Origin: Stercorarius parasiticus
Lineage: Eukaryota; Chordata; Aves; Charadriiformes; Stercorariidae
Reading direction: 5' to 3'
NCBI GenBank assembly: GCA_013396915.1
Contig: VWZL01002834.1
Coordinates: 1,882,508-1,946,507, forward strand
Length of the DNA stretch: 64,000 nucleotides
The position numbers were made by a program, and so were the translations under genes. This document shows, piece after piece, positions 61,102 through 64,000 of the stretch; the stretch's first letter is position 1; each line of letters begins with the position of its first letter. The notes below the pieces were generated by a model, which was given only the letters and a program-made list of their open reading frames with translations, was not told where the DNA came from and made no database searches.

Positions 61102-64000
61102 GCAGATGTTACAAATGGAGACACAATGTGTCAGTGTGCCATTTGTTCCTTCTCTCTCATTCCCTTTATATTTCCTGAGAGCCATTTGTTACTTATTCAG
61201 GGCCCTGGGTCCGGCGTCCCCTCTTGTGCTTTTCAGTTGTGTTTTCGTGATGCTGGTACCCACCTGGTGTGTAGGGTGCGTGCCCCTCTTATACCTGTGC
61301 TTCCCACCAGAGTCAGTCCAAGGACAGTGGAACAAGAGCTTTGTATTTTCTGTGGAGTACAGGATTGTTAATGACAAATAGCTCCTTACGGCAGTCTTTG
61401 CTGTCCTCAGAGGACAGGATGTTTCAGTTCAGTTGCTCTCCACAGCTTTGTTTTCAAAGCTGAATGCCGTGTTCCAATATTGCCTGTATGTGGTCAGTCA
61501 CACCAGTTCACAGGACATGCAATATGCAGTGGCCTCCAGATAATGCTTCACTAAAGTGATGAAACGCATGTTAACATGAGGCAGCTTGTGTTCAGTCACA
61601 TGACAAGCAAAGGTGCAGTCTCTAAAATGCAGGCCTTTCCCATGTGGTCCGGTGTGCCTTTGTTGCAGCTCTGCTGTCTGGCTGGTAACAAAGCTGCTGG
61701 AGGGCCTTCAGCGAAAGGAAGTGGGTTGTGGCTGCTTGAACAACTCTATCTATATCCCTGTCCCCACGCGGAGACTCTCGCTTGCTGTGAGTCACCAGCT
61801 GACAGTTCCGTGATCCTCTCAGGTATCCCAGAATGGGAGCTGACTCCTCACAAAATCACATTCGGGGTTGGTGGTGCAATCCCCAGCATGCTGTGCTCTG
61901 ACACGTCACAGGAATGAATTACACCTCTGGGGGGAGCGTTCTCAGGAACTTGTGAGAGCTTGAATATTACCACAAAGCCTGTCATGCTCCTGTGACGCTG
62001 AACGTGATGTATAAGCCTCTTGTTCATCTTCAGTTTGACAGAGGGAGGACTATTGTTTGGATGGGAGGGGAATAAGTTACTCAATGAGTATAAGCCACTC
62101 TCAGAAATACATTATGAAGGTCACTAGTTCTTTGGAAAGTATTTTTCCTACATATTGACAGTTTGTCTCTATGTTTTTAGTGGCAAAAACATTGTAAATT
62201 GATATTTATTACAGTATGCAAGCTGTCTTAATTTGACAAAGTTCTTATTTATTGTAAAAACAGAAAGAGACAGGAAAAGGCTCAGTAAGCTAAATGCCAA
62301 AACAGTATGATGACTTCCTATATCTTGAATTTACGGAGGACAAGTTGGAGAAAAGGATTAAAAAAATACAGAGACATATACAGATAGATACATAAATAAA
62401 TGGATATTTCTGTTTATCGGGAGATGGAGTGCTAAAGACCTACACGTATTGGCCATGCAGTTGACATCATCCTTTAATGATAACATTTTTTTTGGGAAAA
62501 AAACGAGTTATAAATTTATTTTCATGGATTATGGTACATGTTTCAGGTATCACTGGAGAAAATTATTGTAGCCACATAAAATGTACACACAATTATTTGA
62601 TGATATCCATCTTAATACCAATCTCAAACTACATTTTCTGTCCCAGTTATTTATTGCTTTACCTGAAAAAAACCCTCACAACTTACATCACTGAAAACTG
62701 AAAGTTAAACTCCTTGCTAGTGAAACCTTAAAATTCTAGGCAGTGAGATCGATTCTTCTAGTTTGAGAAGTCTGCATGTACCACAGGAAGGTACTAATTG
62801 ATCATATATAAAAATATCACCAGATAAAAAGAGTTGGTTTAACTCATGGATTTGTTCTTTCTTTAAGAAAGAAAATATTAGAGTTAGGAAATGCTGCTCT
62901 CTCTGGATGACAGTATTCTCTTGAAAACTACTGCAAGTGATAGGTAAGCATATAGCAGCTATTTTGAGGGTGGTAATGAGCAGTGGAAATTAATACATTT
63001 TTCATGACTTGTTTCCAGCACTGTAGGTTAATGGAGTTGATAGTGTCTATTGTAGAACCACATCCTGTCTGGGTGAAAAGGATGGGATTATTAGCCAAGT
63101 CTGTCTCTCTCTGACTTTCTTGTCAAGACAGGAGCTGCTTCGTGCCATGCTGTCTGACGGCATTGCTCAAAAGCTCTCTTTCACAGAGCCTCCTTTCTAC
63201 CAAAGGCACCGGCTCCTTTTCTGAGGGGTCAAGATGAATATTAGATTCTATGAAATCTGAAGGTGGTTTTTGGCCATGGTTTTAATGACTTTTGATGTCA
63301 GTGCTTTTACCACTGTCTGCTAGTAGCAAACAGTTGATGCAAAACACTGGCATCTATTAACCTTACTTTGGTGTCATGCATCTCTGATGTTTCTTTTGGG
63401 TGCTTACATGGTCAAAACGGATGTCTGTTTTTACTGAAGGTGGCAAATTTGTAACATCCTTACTGAGGTTGAAAGGCAAGTTGCTATACGCAGAATTATA
63501 CTAGAGGATATTTGCATGTAATATTCAAAGAAGAGCAGACTTAGAATTTACTGTCTCCTAATGTTGATCTGTTCTTTTGATTTTGGCAATGTGCTGCATA
63601 TGAATCATATTTAATGGCAGAGAGAAAGCACTGCACTCTGCAAGGGAATGAGGCCATGCGTATTGCATCTGTTTGAGTCAGCAGCCAGCGTGTTCTGCTG
63701 CAGCTCTTGTCGGAACAGTCTGGAGGTTATTTGAGGGTACAGTGAGTCACGGTGGTGCCTCCTTCACTGATCATTAGTCTACAGGGTGACATGGATCTCT
63801 AGCACAAACCTCTATTCGTTTGGTTGTAAGAATATGATATAAAATAAAAAAAGAAAGTGTGATTACTTGAAAAAGATTTCTGGTTATAAGGGGGGAAAAC
63901 CCCCTATAGTGTAACTATGTCGTATTTCTCAGTAGTGAGGGACTCATTTGCAGGTGGAAGGTTTTCCTTAATGTGCCTGATGTCTAGCCCTTCCATTTCT

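Larger units (their letters stand above)
42087..64000 (+). other. JMJD1C: Downstream intron of JMJD1C (partial, leaves the window)
   Basis: This follows the exon's splice donor and runs to the end of the window. I looked for the next exon, which in mammals continues with TFKPLVER and a stretch containing AVEFLVDKQLDFLTED, and did not find it by eye, so the intron is probably longer than 21.9 kb. It carries an antisense ancient LINE (45650-46345), a forkhead-type inverted repeat (45488-45514), a TG/TA microsatellite with a hairpin (50408-50520), CR1 copies (52100-52163, 53842-54487) and a poly-A run (61081-61101). I see nothing specific in the long stretches between these or after 54.5 kb. A short diverged exon could be missed by eye. 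Confidence 0.78.

Noticed and set aside
61195..61230. CAGGGCCCTGGGTCCGG stretch, considered as a relative of miR-1296, which lies in the human JMJD1C gene
   Set aside because: Only a short GGGCCCTGG core is shared and there is no long hairpin around it.
63440..63530. CCTTACTGAGG segment considered as part of the next JMJD1C exon (LTED region)
   Set aside because: Neighbouring codons do not continue the JMJD1C protein in any frame.

Overview
This window looks like vertebrate, almost certainly avian, nuclear DNA from inside one very large gene. The evidence is a CR1 retrotransposon with the standard bird terminus (tandem ATTCTATG-type repeats), two further CR1 tails, long AT-leaning non-coding stretches with few CpGs, and a single canonical spliced exon. 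Nothing looks prokaryotic or viral. The open frames seen throughout are short, overlap on several strands and frames, and outside the exon and the CR1 copy none resembles a protein family I know.

The only host coding sequence I can support is one 165-bp internal exon on the + strand at 41922-42086. It encodes 55 residues of the N-terminal region of JMJD1C (KDM3C), a JmjC-domain chromatin protein of the KDM3 family. It has a pyrimidine-tract/AG acceptor, a GTAAGA donor and is in phase 0 at both ends. Bases 1-41921 are therefore read as the intron before it and 42087-64000 as the intron after it. I saw no CpG-rich promoter, first exon or following exon, so both introns run past the window edges.

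The introns hold repeat relics of different ages. The youngest is a 5'-truncated CR1 at 53842-54487 whose C-terminal ORF2 frame is still open. Two short CR1 tails lie at about 35240-35328 and 52100-52163. Three older pieces match my memory of an ancient L2/L3-like LINE of the CR1 superfamily: antisense at 2025-2700 and 45650-46345, sense at about 8850-9090. The antisense pieces explain why long tracts are purine-rich on the + strand. One good and one weak antisense MIR-like SINE piece lie at about 30268-30366 and 14485-14575.

The most notable unexplained structure is a set of perfect inverted repeats in unique sequence: a cluster at 33526-33643 that includes a 24-bp perfect palindrome centred on a consensus CRE (TGACGTCA), a 27-bp hairpin at 45488-45514 made of two facing forkhead motifs, and hairpins at 16156-16179 and 50465-50490. 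These are candidate intronic regulatory sites or structured DNA, not proven elements. I found no convincing previously undescribed system here.
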